Positions 34,838-47,909 of a stretch of DNA of 64,000 nucleotides are shown here, piece after piece. This DNA comes from Sophora flavescens (lineage: Eukaryota > Streptophyta > Magnoliopsida > Fabales > Fabaceae). The notes below the pieces were generated by a model, which saw only the letters and a list, made by a program, of their open reading frames with translations, had not been told where the DNA came from and did no database searches. The translations under genes were made by a program, and so were the position numbers. The stretch spans positions 1 through 64,000 of the forward strand of contig JAUPTC010000075.1 of NCBI GenBank assembly GCA_030762895.1, read 5' to 3'. Positions within the stretch are counted from its first letter, which is position 1; each line of letters starts with the position of its first letter.

Positions 34838-36121
34838 TGATGACAACCAAATGGTGAGGTTGCCTTGTTGATGATCTTTTTGGTAGAATTTTACCAATCC
34901 AAGTCAGAATTGAGTTGTATCATAAAAGGAAGAAAATATGAAAATGGTGAAGATTAGAGATGATGATGGCACCACAAACTAGAGAGTTTGATAAGCCAAG
35001 TGAGGTTCGCCACAAGAATCCTGGATTCTTGACAAGAACAAGATGGCTCAACCAAGAACCAAAGAGAGACAATTCCCTCACAAATGGATTTAATCCAAAT
35101 TCAACATCCAAGTTACTATTCAACATGAAAATGGAGTGTACAAATAGAGTATTAGGCTGCCAACTTTTTGGCTTCCAAAAGAGATCATAACCCCCACAAT
35201 AATTAGCCTAATCATGTGACTAAATGACTCACTAATTCCCTCCTTAACTCAGCCTCTAATGGTGAGTTTATTATTCTCTCATAACCATCATTATGTGGCT
35301 GCCACACTTTACTTCTCATATTAAAAAGTGTAACTCCCACAGAATTAACAAAACAATAAACAAACTAATAACTTATAGGAGTTACTATTGGCATGCAAAC
35401 CAAAGATTCCTCCTACTAACTCCCAAATTCGTGTACAACATGGACTTAAGTGGGCTTGACCCATTTGCAACACTTAGCCAATTTGGACACACACACATAA
35501 ACCATTACACTTATTGAATTAAAATAAAACAACTAAGTGGACTCATAACTAGAGCACGCCCCATTTGAAAATGATCATGGGTCTTCTAGTTGAATGAGAT
35601 AGGTCATCAATTGGGGCTCCATTCCATTTGGTCTCATTCTTGGGCTTGCTTCTATCAAAATAGCCCCCATGTAATTAAGAGCTTGTTGGGATTTCTTGTG
35701 TCTAACTCTTGTCATGGGCCCACCAAGTCCTTGATTTGATTCTTGATCCATGGTCTTCATTGGGCTCAAATAATTCTTGTGTCTCTTTTGCTTTTGCCTC
35801 ATTCTCTTGTTTTACTTTCTCTCTCTCTTTCTTCTCATTCTCTTTCTTGTTGGAGTCTTCCACCAACTTCTTCACATGGTCTTCAAAACTTTCCATTTGT
35901 CTTTTCATTCTTTCCTCTTTTCTCAACCTCTTTTGTTCGTTCTCTCTCATCCTCCTGTCACGCCTCTCATGCATTTGCCGGATCCACTCTTCAACCTCTT
36001 TCCTATGTTCTTGCACATAGTCGAAATTTTCAAATCGCAACATAGCAAAAAGAAGAAAAGGAGAAAGGTAGAAGAAGAACAAAACTCAAAATTCAACCAA
36101 AGCCTAAGCTTTGATACCACT
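34838..36121 (-). repeat. 1.28-kb derivative unit 4
   Basis: 1,284 bp, again nearly identical to its neighbours. Confidence 0.85.
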
Positions 36122-37402
36122 TGATGACAACCAAATGGTGAGGTTGCCTTGTTGATGATCTTTTGGTAGAATTTTACCAATCCAAGTCAGAATTGAGTTG
36201 TATCATAAAAGGAAGAAAATATGAAAATGGTGAAGATTAGAGATGATGATGGCACCACAAACTAGAGAGTTTGATAAGCCAAGTGAGGTTCGCCACAAGA
36301 ATCCTGGATTCTTGACAAGAACAAGATGGCTCAACCAAGAACCAAAGAGAGACAATTCCCTCACAAATGGATTTAATCCAAATTCAACATCCAAGTTACT
36401 ATTCAACATGAAAATGGAGTGTACAAATAGAGTATTAGGCTGCCAACTTTTTGGCTTCCAAAAGAGATCATAACCCCCACAATAATTAGCCTAATCATGT
36501 GACTAAATGACTCACTAATTCCCTCCTTAACTCAGCCTCTAATGGTGAGTTTATTATTCTCTCATAACCATCATTATGTGGCTGCCACACTTTACTTCTC
36601 ATATTAAAAAGTGTAACTCCCACAGAATTAACAAAACAATAAACAAACTAATAACTTATAGGAGTTACTATTGGCATGCAAACCAAAGATTCCTCCTACT
36701 AACTCCCAAATTCGTGTACAACATGGACTTAAGTGGGCTTGACCCATTTGCAACACTTAGCCAATTTGGACACACACATAAACCATTACACTTATTGAAT
36801 TAAAATAAAACAACTAAGTGGACTCATAACTAGAGCACGCCCCATTTGAAAATGATCATGGGTCTTCTAGTTGAATGAGATAGGTCATCAATTGGGGCTC
36901 CATTCCATTTGGTCTCATTCTTGGGCTTGCTTCTATCAAAATAGCCCCCATGTAATTAAGAGCTTGTTGGGATTTCTTGTGTCTAACTCTTGTCATGGGC
37001 CCACCAAGTCCTTGATTTGATTCTTGATCCATGGTCTTCATTGGGCTCAAATAATTCTTGTGTCTCTTTTGCTTTTGCCTCATTCTCTTGTTTTACTTTC
37101 TCTCTCTCTTTCTTCTCATTCTCTTTCTTGTTGGAGTCTTCCACCAACTTCTTCACATGGTCTTCAAAACTTTCCATTTGTCTTTTCATTCTTTCCTCTT
37201 TTCTCAACCTCTTTTGTTCGTTCTCTCTCATCCTCCTGTCACGCCTCTCATGCATTTGCCGGATCCACTCTTCAACCTCTTTCCTATGTTCTTGCACATA
37301 GTCGAAATTTTCAAATCGCAACATAGCAAAAAGAAGAAAAGGAGAAAGGTAGAAGAAGAACAAAACTCAAAATTCAACCAAAGCCTAAGCTTTGATACCA
37401 CT
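36122..37402 (-). repeat. 1.28-kb derivative unit 5
   Basis: 1,281 bp; small indels in a T-run and a CA repeat. Confidence 0.85.
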
Positions 37403-38682
37403 TGATGACAACCAAATGGGTGAGGTTGCCTTGTTGATGATCTTTTGGTAGAATTTTACCAATCCAAGTCAGAATTGAGTTGTATCATAAAAGGAAGAAA
37501 ATATGAAAATGGTGAAGATTAGAGATGATGATGGCACCACAAACTAGAGAGTTTGATAAGCCAAGTGAGGTTCGCCACAAGAATCCTGGATTCTTGACAA
37601 GAACAAGATGGCTCAACCAAGAACCAAAGAGAGACAATTCCCTCACAAATGGATTTAATCCAAATTCAACATCCAAGTTACTATTCAACATGAAAATGGA
37701 GTGTACAAATAGAGTATTAGGCTGCCAACTTTTTGGCTTCCAAAAGAGATCATAACCCCACAATAATTAGCCTAATCATGTGACTAAATGACTCACTAAT
37801 TCCTCCTTAACTCAGCCTCTAATGGTGAGTTTATTATTCTCTCATAACCATCATTATGTGGCTGCCACACTTTACTTCTCATATTAAAAGTGTAACTCCC
37901 ACAGAATTAACAAAACAATAAACAAACTAATAACTTATAGGAGTTACTATTGGCATGCAAACCAAAGATTCCTCCTACTAACTCCCAAATTCGTGTACAA
38001 CATGGACTTAAGTGGGCTTGACCCATTTGCAACACTTAGCCAATTTGGAACACACACATAAACCATTACACTTATTGAATTAAAATAAAACAACTAAGTG
38101 GACTCATAACTAGAGCACGCCCCATTTGAAAATGATCATGGGTCTTCTAGTTGAATGAGATAGGTCATCAATTGGGGCTCCATTCCATTTGGTCTCATTC
38201 TTGGGCTTGCTTCTATCAAAATAGCCCCCATGTAATTAAGAGCTTGTTGGGATTTCTTGTGTCTAACTCTTGTCATGGGCCCACCAAGTCCTTGATTTGA
38301 TTCTTGATCCATGGTCTTCATTGGGCTCAAATAATTCTTGTGTCTCTTTTGCTTTTGCCTCATTCTCTTGTTTTACTTTCTCTCTCTCTTTCTTCTCATT
38401 CTCTTTCTTGTTGGAGTCTTCCACCAACTTCTTCACATGGTCTTCAAAACTTTCCATTTGTCTTTTCATTCTTTCCTCTTTTCTCAACCTCTTTTGTTCG
38501 TTCTCTCTCATCCTCCTGTCACGCCTCTCATGCATTTGCCGGATCCACTCTTCAACCTCTTTCCTATGTTCTTGCACATAGTCGAAATTTTCAAATCGCA
38601 ACATAGCAAAAAGAAGAAAAGGAGAAAGGTAGAAGAAGAACAAAACTCAAAATTCAACCAAAGCCTAAGCTTTGATACCACT
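37403..38682 (-). repeat. 1.28-kb derivative unit 6
   Basis: 1,280 bp; several single-base indels in homopolymers. Confidence 0.85.
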
Positions 38683-39968
38683 TGATGACAACCAAATGGT
38701 GAGGTTGCCTTGTTGATGATCTTTTTGGTAGAATTTTACCAATCCAAGTCAGAATTGAGTTGTATCATAAAAGGAAGAAAATATGAAAATGGTGAAGATT
38801 AGAGATGATGATGGCACCACAAACTAGAGAGTTTGATAAGCCAAGTGAGGTTCGCCACAAGAATCCTGGATTCTTGACAAGAACAAGATGGCTCAACCAA
38901 GAACCAAAGAGAGACAATTCCCTCACAAATGGATTTAATCCAAATTCAACATCCAAGTTACTATTCAACATGAAAATGGAGTGTACAAATAGAGTATTAG
39001 GCTGCCAACTTTTTGGCTTCCAAAAGAGATCATAACCCCCACAATAATTAGCCTAATCATGTGACTAAATGACTCACTAATTCCCTCCTTAACTCAGCCT
39101 CTAATGGTGAGTTTATTATTCTCTCATAACCATCATTATGTGGCTGCCACACTTTACTTCTCATATTAAAAAGTGTAACTCCCACAGAATTAACAAAACA
39201 ATAAACAAACTAATAACTTATAGGAGTTACTATTGGCATGCAAACCAAAGATTCCTCCTACTAACTCCCAAATTCGTGTACAACATGGACTTAAGTGGGC
39301 TTGACCCATTTGCAACACTTAGCCAATTTGGACACACACACATAAACCATTACACTTATTGAATTAAAATAAAACAACTAAGTGGACTCATAACTAGAGC
39401 ACGCCCCATTTGAAAATGATCATGGGTCTTCTAGTTGAATGAGATAGGTCATCAATTGGGGCTCCATTCCATTTGGTCTCATTCTTGGGCTTGCTTCTAT
39501 CAAAATAGCCCCCATGTAATTAAGAGCTTGTTGGGATTTCTTGTGTCTAACTCTTGTCATGGGCCCACCAAGTCCTTGATTTGATTCTTGATCCATGGTC
39601 TTCATTGGGCTCAAATAATTCTTGTGTCTCTTTTGCTTTTGCCTCATTCTCTTGTTTTACTTTCTCTCTCTCTTTCTTCTCATTCTCTTTCTTGTTGGAG
39701 TCTTCCACCAACTTCTTCACATGGTCTTCAAAACTTTCCATTTGTCTTTTCATTCTTTCCTCTTTTCTCAACCTCTTTTGTTCGTTCTCTCTCATCCTCC
39801 TCTGTCACGCCTCTCATGCATTTCACGGATCCACTCTTCAACCTCTTTCCTATGTTCTTGCACATAGTCGAAATTTTCAAATCGCAACATAGCAAAAAGA
39901 AGAAAAGGAGAAAGGTAGAAGAAGAACAAAACTCAAAATTCAACCAAAGCCTAAGCTTTGATACCACT
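38683..39968 (-). repeat. 1.28-kb derivative unit 7
   Basis: 1,286 bp. Has a local change near 39800-39830 (TTTCACGG in place of TTTGCCGG) not seen in units 1-6. Confidence 0.85.
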
Positions 39969-40938
39969 TGATGACAACCAAATGGTGAGGTTGCCTTGTT
40001 GATGATCTTTTTGGTAGAATTTTACCAATCCAAGTCAGAATTGAGTTGTATCATAAAAGGAAGAAAATATGAAAATGGTGAAGATTAGAGATGATGATGG
40101 CACCACAAACTAGAGAGTTTGATAAGCCAAGTGAGGTTCTCCACAAGAATCCTGGATTCTTGACAAGAACAAGATGGCTCAACCAAGAACCAAAGAGAGA
40201 CAATTCCCTCACAAATGGATTTAATCCAAATTCAACATCCAAGTTACTATTCAACATGAAAATGGAGTGTACAAATAGAGTATTAGGCTGCCAACTTTTT
40301 GGCTTCCAAAAGAGATCATAACCCCCACAATAATTAGCCTAATCATGTGACTAAATGACTCACTAATTCCCTCCTTAACTCAGCCTCTAATGGTGAGTTT
40401 ATTATTCTCTCATAACCATCATTATGTGGCTGCCACACTTTACTTCTCATATTAAAAAGTGTAACTCCCACATAATTAACAAAACAAATAACAAACTAAT
40501 AACTTATAGGAGTTACTATTGGCAAGCAAACCAAAGATTCCTCCTACTAAGCTCCCAAATTCGTGTACAACATGGACTTAAGTGGGCTTGACCCATTTGC
40601 AACACTTAGCCAATTTGGACACACACACATAACCCATTACACTTATTGAATTAAAATAAAACAACTAAGTGGACTCATAACTCGAGCACGCCCCATTTGA
40701 AAATGATCATGGGTCTTCTAGTTGAATGAGATAGGTCATCAATTGGGGCTCCATTCCATTTGGTCTCATTCTTGGGCTTGCTTCTATCAAAATAGCCCCC
40801 ATGTAATTAAGAGCTTGTTGGGATTTCTTGTGTCTAACTCTTGTCATGGGCCCACCAAGTCCTTGATTTGATTCTTGATCCATGGTCTTCATTGGGCTCA
40901 AATAATTCTTTTTGGACTTGCCCCCATGGCTCATATCA
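39969..40938 (-). repeat. Array 2 LTR I
   Basis: 970 bp with both ends restored (CTCATATCA at 40930-40938 and TGATGACAACC at 39969). The C-run is short here (5), and the U5 half still has GGCACC like the 1.28-kb units, so this LTR is a recombinant between unit types. Confidence 0.8.
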
Positions 40939-41765
40939 TACCCTCCTTCTTTAAGAAAATTAGTCCTCGAATTTATGAATTCAATCACAAGCATGTTATC
41001 GAATCTTGTGTTAAGATATCCATACTTTTGGGTAACCATGCAAGTTCCCAAGCCATGGAGTACCTCCCTTGGGATGAACTCTTCAGTTACATCGGGTGTA
41101 TCAAACTTAAGTTCATAATATATTTCAATAGGAGGTAAAGCATGAGTAGGTGCTTTATTGAGACTTTTGGAATCCTTGAAAGTTTCCCAACCATGGGGTA
41201 CTTCCTTTGGGATGAAATCTCCAAATTTCTGCAAAAGAGTTACAACACCACTAGGCAAAGAGAGATCATTAGAAGCATTGGAAATTAAACAAAAGTCCTT
41301 GCAATAAATTATGCATTGGGGCTGTCTTGAAATCAAAGCCCTCTTCTCCTCACTTTTTGTTGCCAAAGAACTCTCTTTTTGCTCACTATTTTTCTCTTGC
41401 TCATCAGTCTTCTTTTCACTCTCTGTTTCTTTTTCCTCTTGATTATCACTCTTCTTTTCACTCTCTTTTTCTTTTTCCTTTTGACCATCACTTTTCTTTT
41501 CACTCTCTTTTGCTTTTGCCTCATTCTCTTGTTTTGCTTTCTCTCTCTCTTTCTTCTCATTCTCTTTCTTGTTGGAGTCTTCCACCAACTTCTTCACATG
41601 GTCTTCAAAACTTTCCATTTGTCTTTTCATTCTTTCCTCTTTTCTCAACCTCTTTTGTTCGTTCTCTCTCATCCTCTTGTCACGCCTCTCATGCATTTGC
41701 CGGATCCACTCTTCAACCTCTTTCCTATGTTCTTGCACATAGTCGAAATTTTCAAATCGCAACAT
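40707..41765 (-). CDS. Array 2 intact Lys/Glu-rich retroelement protein (352 aa)
   Basis: The only fully open copy in array 2. It starts MLRFENFDYVQEHRKEVEEW, like array 1; an upstream in-frame Met would add 13 hydrophobic residues. Residues about 1-140 are charged and probably coiled-coil. The middle (SRQPQCIIYCKDF onward) matches the region before RT in the autonomous element and holds two copies of an IP(K/R)EV-HG motif, the second followed by a TQKYGYLNTRF module shared with the gag-only element. The polypurine tract encodes FLKEGGYD, and the last ~77 residues come from the LTR, with a GPMTRVRHKKSQQAL motif. No enzymatic motif is present. Other units are frameshifted, so function is unproven. 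Confidence 0.5.
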   Translation of the reverse strand: MLRFENFDYVQEHRKEVEEWIRQMHERRDKRMRENEQKRLRKEERMKRQMESFEDHVKKLVEDSNKKENEKKEREKAKQENEAKAKESEKKSDGQKEKEKESEKKSDNQEEKETESEKKTDEQEKNSEQKESSLATKSEEKRALISRQPQCIIYCKDFCLISNASNDLSLPSGVVTLLQKFGDFIPKEVPHGWETFKDSKSLNKAPTHALPPIEIYYELKFDTPDVTEEFIPREVLHGLGTCMVTQKYGYLNTRFDNMLVIEFINSRTNFLKEGGYDMSHGGKSKKNYLSPMKTMDQESNQGLGGPMTRVRHKKSQQALNYMGAILIEASPRMRPNGMEPQLMTYLIQLEDP

Positions 41766-41843
41766 AGCAAAAAGAAGAAAAGGAGAAAGGTAGAAGAAGA
41801 ACAAAACTCAAAATTCAACCAAAGCCTAAGCTTTGATACCACT

Positions 41844-42833
41844 TGATGACAACCAAATGGGTGAGGTTGCCTTGTTGATGATCTTTTGGGTAGAATTTTA
41901 CCAATCCAAGTCAGAATTGAGTTGTATCATAAAAGGAAGAAAATATGAAAATGGTGAAGATTAGAGATGATGATGGCGCCACAAACTAGAGAGTTTGATA
42001 AGCCAAGTGAGGTTCGCCACAAGAATCCTGGATTCTTGATAAGAACAAGATGGCTCAACCAAGAACCAAAGAGAGACAATTCCCTCACAAATGGATTTAA
42101 TCCAAATTCAACATCCAAGTTACTATTCAACATGAAAATGGAGTGTACAAATAGAGTATTAGGCTGCCAACTTTTTGGCTTCCAAAAGAGATCATAACCC
42201 CCACAATAATTAGCCTAATCATGTGACTAAATGACTCACTAATTCCCTCCTTAACTCAGCCTCTAATGGTGAGTTTATTATTCTCTCATAACCATCATTA
42301 TGTGGCTGCCACACTTTACTTCTCATATTAAAAAGTGTAACTCCCACATAATTAACAAAACAAATAACAAACTAATAACTTATAGGAGTTACTATTGGCA
42401 AGCAAACCAAAGATTCCTCCTACTAAGCTCCCAAATTCGTAGTACAACATGGACTTAAGTGGGCTTGACCCATTTGCAACACTTAGCCAATTTTGGACAC
42501 ACACACATAACCCATTACACTTATTGAATTAAAATAAAACAGCTAAGTGGACTCATAACTAGAGCACGCCCCATTTGAAAATGATCATGGGTCTTCTAGT
42601 TGAATGAGATAGGTCATCAATTGGGGCTCCATTCCATTTGGTCTCATTCTTGGGCTTGCTTCTATCAAAATAGCCCCCATGTAATTAAAGAGCTTGTTGG
42701 GATTTCTTGTGTCTAACTCTTGTCATGGGCCCACTAAGTCCTTGATTTGATTCTTGATCCATGGTCTTCATTGGGCTCAAATAATTTCTTTTGGACATGC
42801 CCCCGCCCCCTCCCCCCCCCATGGCTCATATCA
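41844..42833 (-). repeat. Array 2 LTR J
   Basis: 990 bp. GGCGCC is present again and the G-run is interrupted (CCCCGCCCCCTCCCC). Small indels become frequent from here. Confidence 0.8.
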
Positions 42834-43733
42834 TACCCTCTTCTTTAAGAAAATTGTCCCTCGAATGTATGACTTCACTCCCCAGCCTGTGATCGAATCT
42901 TGTGTGAAGATCTCCATACTTTTGGGGGACCAGGCACGGTCCCACGCCATGGACTACCTCCCTTGGGATGCACTCTTCCCTTACATCGGTTGTATCACAC
43001 TTAAGTTCATAATATATTTGAATAGGAGGTAAAGCATGAGTAGGTGCTTTATTGAGACTTTTGGAATCCTTGAAAGTTTCCCAACCATGGGTACTTCCTT
43101 TGGGATGAAATCTCCAAATTTCTGCAAAAGAGTTACAACACCACTAGGCAAGAGAGATCATTAGAAGCATTGGAAATTAAACAAAAGTCCTTGCAATAAA
43201 TTATGCATTGGGGCTGTCTTGAAATCAAAGCCCTCTTCTCCTCACTTTTTGTTGCCAAAGAACTCTCTTTTTGCTCACTATTTTTCTCTTTCTCATCATT
43301 CATCTTTTCACTCTCTTTTTCTTTTCCCTCTCTTGATTATCACTCTTCTTTTCACTCTCTCTTTTTCTTTTCCTTTTGACCATCACTTTTCTTTTCACTC
43401 TTTGCTTTTGCCTCATTCTCTTGTTTTGCTTCTTCTCTCTTTCTTCTCATTCTCTTTCTTGTTGGAGTCTTCCACCAACTTCTTCACATGGTCTTCAAAA
43501 CTTTCCATTTGTCTTTTCATTCTTTCCTCTTTTCTCAACCTCTTTTGTTCGTTCTCTCTCATCCTCTTGTCACGCCTCTCATGCATTTGCCGGATCCACT
43601 CTTCAACCTCTTTCCTATGTTCTTGCACATAGTCGAAATTTTCAAATCGCAACATAGCAAAAAGAAGAAAAGGAGAAAGGTAGAAGAAGAACAAAACTCA
43701 AAATTCAACCAAAGCCTAAGCTTTGATACCACT
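42834..43733 (-). pseudogene. Array 2 internal region J, degenerate
   Basis: Same organisation as the region at 40939-41843 but with clustered substitutions at 42850-42990 and several frameshifts. The N-terminal charged part remains open at 43413-43657. Confidence 0.65.
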
Positions 43734-44600
43734 TGATGACAACCAAATGGTGAGGTTGCCTTGTTGATGATCTTTTGGGTAGAATTTTACCAATCCAAGT
43801 CAGAATTGAGTTGTATCATAAAAGGAAGAAAATATGAAAATGGTGAAGATTAGAGATGATGATGGCGCCACAAACTAGAGAGAGTTTGATAAGCCAAGTG
43901 AGGTTCCACAAGAATCCTGGATTCTTGATAAGAACAAGATGGCTCAACCAAGAACCAAAGAGAGACAATTCCCTCTAAATGGATTTAATCCAAATTCAAC
44001 ATCCAGTTACTATTCAGCATGAAAATGGAGTGTACAAATAGAGTATAGCTGCCAACTTTTTGGCTTCCAAAGAGATCATACCACAATAATTAGCCTAATC
44101 ATGTACTAAATGACTCACTAATTCCCTCCTTAACTCAGCCTCTAATGGTGAGTTTATTATTCTCTCATAACCATCATTATGTGGCTGCCACACTTTACTT
44201 CATATTAAAAGTGTAACTCCCACATAATTAACAAAACAATAAACAAACTAATAACTTATAAGAGTTACTATTGGCAAGCAAACCAAAGATTCCTCCTACT
44301 AAGCTCCCAAATTCGTGTACAACATGGACTTAAGTGGGCTTGACCCATTTGCAACTAATAGCCAATTTGACACACACATAACCCATTACACTTATTGAAT
44401 TAAAAATAAAACAACTAAGTGGACTCATAATCTAGAGCACGCCCCATTTGAAAATGATCATGGGTCTTCTAGTTGAATGGGATAGGTCATCAATTGGGGC
44501 TCCATTCCATTTGGTCTCATTCTTGGGCTTGCTTCTATCAAAATAGCCCCCATGTAATTAAGAGCTTGTTGGGCTTTCTTGTGTCTAACTCTTTGTCTAA
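43734..44600 (-). repeat. Array 2 LTR K, truncated at fold-back
   Basis: LTR from TGATGACAACC at 43734 to about 44600, where TGTCTAACTC is imperfectly duplicated and the sequence turns into inverted orientation at 44617. The first ~120 bp of the LTR (minus sense) are missing. Confidence 0.75.
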
Positions 44601-44616
44601 CTTCTTGGGCTTGCTC

Positions 44617-45153
44617 CTATAAGTTATTAGTTTGTTTATTGTTTTGTTAATTATGTGGGAGTTACACTTTAATATGAGAAGTAAAGTGTGGCAGCCACAT
44701 AATGATGGTTATGAGAGAATAATAAACTCACCATTAGAGGCTGAGTTAAGGAGGGAATTAGTGAGTCATTTAGTGACATGATTAGGCTAATTATTGTGGG
44801 GGTATGATCCTTTGGAAGCCAAGTTGGCAGCCTAATACACTATTTGTACACTCCATTTTCATGTTGAATAGTAACTTGATGTTGAATTTGGATTGAAATC
44901 CATTTGCGAGAGAATTGTCTCTCTTTGGTTCTTGGATGAGCTAACTATTGTTCTTATCAAGAATCCAAGATTCTTGTGGCGGTAACTTCATAGGCTTATC
45001 AAACTCTAGTTTGTGGCATACCATCTCTAATCTTCACCATCTTCATATTTTCTTCTTCTTATTTTTGGTTCCAAAATTGGTTTCGCATTAACTTGTTAAG
45101 AATTCAACCAAATAGATCTTCAACAAGGCAACCTCACCATTTGGTTGTCATCA
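44617..45153 (+). repeat. Inverted arm: partial array 2 LTR
   Basis: Reverse complement of the LTR portion at about 43734-44263. Ends GGTTGTCATCA at 45153. Many one-base differences from the left arm. Confidence 0.75.
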
Positions 45154-46042
45154 AGTGGTATCAAAGCTTTAGGCTTTGGTTGAATTTTGAGTTTTGTTCT
45201 TCTTCTACCTTTCTCCTTTTCTTTTTGCTATGTTGCGATTTGAAAATTTTGACTATGTGCAAGAACATAGGAAAGAGGTTGAAGGGATCCGCAAATGCAG
45301 AGAGGCGTGACAAGAGGATGAGAGAGAACGAACAAAAGAGGTTGAGAAAAGAGGAAAGAATGAAAAGACAAATGGAAAGTTTTGAAGACCATTGAAGAAG
45401 GTTGGTGGAAGACTCCAACAAGAAAGAGAATGAGAAGAAAGAGAGAGAGAAATCAAAACAAGAGAATGAGGCAAAAGCAAAAGAGAGGAAAAGAAAATGA
45501 TGGTCAAAGGAAAAGAAAAAAGAGAGTGAAAAGAAGAGTGATAATCAAGAGGAAAGAAAACGAGAGTGAGAAGAAGAATGATGGGCAAGAGAAAAATAGT
45601 GAGCAAAAGAGAGTTCTTTGGCAACAAAAAGTGAGGAGAAGAGGGCTTTGATTTCAAGACAGGCCCAATGCATAATTTATTGCAAGGACTTTTGTTTAAT
45701 TTCCAATGCTTCTAATGACTCTTTTGCCTAGTGGTGTTGTAACTCTTTTGCAGAAATTTGGAGATTTCATCCCAAAGGAAGTACCCCATGGTTGGGAAAC
45801 TTTCAAGGATTCAAAAGTCTCAATAAGCTCCTACTCATGCTTTTTACCTCCTATTGAAATATATTATGAACTTAAGTTTGATACAACAGATGTAATGGAA
45901 GAGTTCATCCAAGAGAGGTACTCCATGGCTTGGGAACCTGCATAGTTACCCAAAAGTATGGGTAACCTAACACAAGATCCGATAACATGCTTGGATTGAA
46001 GTCATAAATTCGATGGGCAATTTTCTTAAAGAAGGAGGCCAC
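45154..46042 (+). pseudogene. Inverted arm: array 2 internal region, heavily frameshifted
   Basis: PBS TGGTATCAAAGC at 45156-45167, then the MLRFENFDYVQEHRKEVE start near 45231, the charged region, the SRQ motif and a polypurine tract near 46028. Numerous indels break the frame, far more than in any left-arm unit. Confidence 0.7.
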
Positions 46043-47020
46043 CGATATGAGAAGGGGGAAGTCCAATTTCCAACAAGAATGATATGAGTCCAATGAAGAC
46101 CATGGATCAAGAATCAAATCAAGGACTTGGTGGGCCCATGACAAGAGTTAGACACAAGAAAGCCCAACAAGCTCTTAATTACATGGGGGCTATTTTGATA
46201 GAAGCAAGCCCAAGAATGAGACCAAATGGGATGGAGCCCCAATTGATGACCTATCTCATTCAACTAGAAGACCCATGATCAATTTCAAATGGGGCGTGCT
46301 CTAGTTATGAGTCCACTTAGTTGTTTTATTTTAATTCAATAAGTGTAATGGGTTATGTGTGTGTGTCCAAATTGGCAGTGTTGAAATGGGTCAAGCCCAC
46401 TTAAGTCCATGTTGTACATTAATTTGGGAGCTTAGTAGAGGAATCTTTGGTTTGCATGCCAATAGTAACTCCTATAAGTTATTAGTTTGTTTATTGTTTT
46501 GTTAATTAGTGGGAGTTACACTTTTTAATATGAGAAGTAAAGTGTGGCAGCCACATAATGATGGTTGTGAGAGAATAATAAACTCACCATTAGAGGCCGA
46601 GTTAAGGAGGGAATTAGTGAGTCATTTTTAGTGACATGATTAGGCTAATTATTGTGGGGTTGATGATCTCTTTTGAAGCCAACAAGTTGGCAGCCTAATC
46701 CTCTATTTGTACACTCCATTTTCATGTTGAATAATAACTTGGATGTTGAATTTGGATTGAAATCCAATTGTGAGAGAATTGTCTCTCTTAGGTTCTTGGT
46801 TTGAGCCAATTATTGTTCTTATCAAGAATCCAAGATTCTTGTGGCGAACTTCATGGGCTTATCAAACTCTCTAGTTTTGGCGCCATACCATCTCTAATCT
46901 TCACCATTTTCATATTTTCTTCTTCTTATTTTGGTTCCAAAATTGGTTTCGCATTAACTTGTTAAGAATTCAACCAAATAGATCTTCAACAAGGGCAACC
47001 TCACCATTTGGTTATCATCA
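46043..47020 (+). repeat. Inverted arm: array 2 LTR
   Basis: Starts CGATATGAG (first base changed) and ends GTTATCATCA. 978 bp with scattered indels. The first ~80 codons still encode the MSPMKTMDQESNQGLGG tail. Confidence 0.75.
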
Positions 47021-47909
47021 GTGGTATCAAAGCTTAGGCTTTGGTTGAATTTTGAGTTTTGTTCTTCTCCTACCTTTCTCCTTTTCTTCTTTTGCTATGT
47101 TACGATTTGAAAATTTCGACTATGTGCAAGAACTTGGGAAAGAGGTTGAAGAGTTGATCCGCAAATGCATGAGAGTCGTGACAAGAGGATGAGAGATAAC
47201 GAACAAAAGAGGTTGAGAAAAGAGGAAAGAATGAAAAGACAAATGGAAAGTTTTTAAGACCATGTGAAGAAGTTGGTGGAAGACTCCAACAAGAAAGAGA
47301 ATGAGAAGAAAGAGAGAGAGAGAAAGCAAAACAAGAGAATGAGGCAAAAGCAAAAGAGAGTGAAAAGAAAAGTGATGGTCAAAGGAAAAGAAAAAGAGAG
47401 TGAAAAGAAGAGTGATAAGAGGAAAGAAAAAGAGAGGAGAAGAAGAATGATGAGCAAGAGAAAATAGTGAGCAAAAAAAGAGTTCTTTGGCAACAAAAGT
47501 GAGGAGAAGAGGGCTTTGATTTCAAGACAGCCCTAATGCATAATTTATTGCAAGGACTTTTGTTTAATTTCCAATGCTTCTAATGATCTCTCTTTGCATA
47601 GCGGTGTTGTAACTTCTTTTGGGTAAATTTGGAGATTTCATCCCAAAGGAAGTACCCATGGTTGGGAAACTTTCAAGGATTCCAAGAGTCTCAATAAAGC
47701 ACCTACTCATGTTTTACTCCTATTGAAATATATTATGAACTTAAGTTTGATACAAACCGATGTAATGGAAGAGTTTCATCCCAAGGGAGGTACTCCATGG
47801 CTTGGGAACTTGCATGGTTACCCAAAAGTATGGATAACCTAACACAAGATTCGATAACATGCTTGATTGAAGTCATAAATTGAGACTAATTTTCTAAAGA
47901 AGGAGGCCA
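47021..47909 (+). pseudogene. Inverted arm: second array 2 internal region, frameshifted
   Basis: PBS at 47022-47033, charged coding remnant to about 47520, polypurine tract near 47896-47905. Broken by many indels. Confidence 0.7.

Larger units (their letters stand above)
22474..44600 (-). mobile_element. Array 2: LTR-sharing tandem array of a second non-autonomous gypsy family
   Basis: Minus-strand LTRs (about 970-997 bp) alternate with internal regions of about 905 bp, period about 1.9 kb. Complete units lie at 22489-30985 and 39969-43733. Between them are seven 1.28-kb units lacking about 615 bp. With LTR A (17236-18087) the array exceeds 23 kb without the inserted element. PBS and polypurine tract are kept in full units; gag capsid and pol are absent. 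Confidence 0.85.

Noticed and set aside
30986..39968. Tandemly duplicated host gene family (100-126-codon frames)
   Set aside because: The frames are parts of retroelement units fused by a deletion, with LTR and PBS sequence in each unit.
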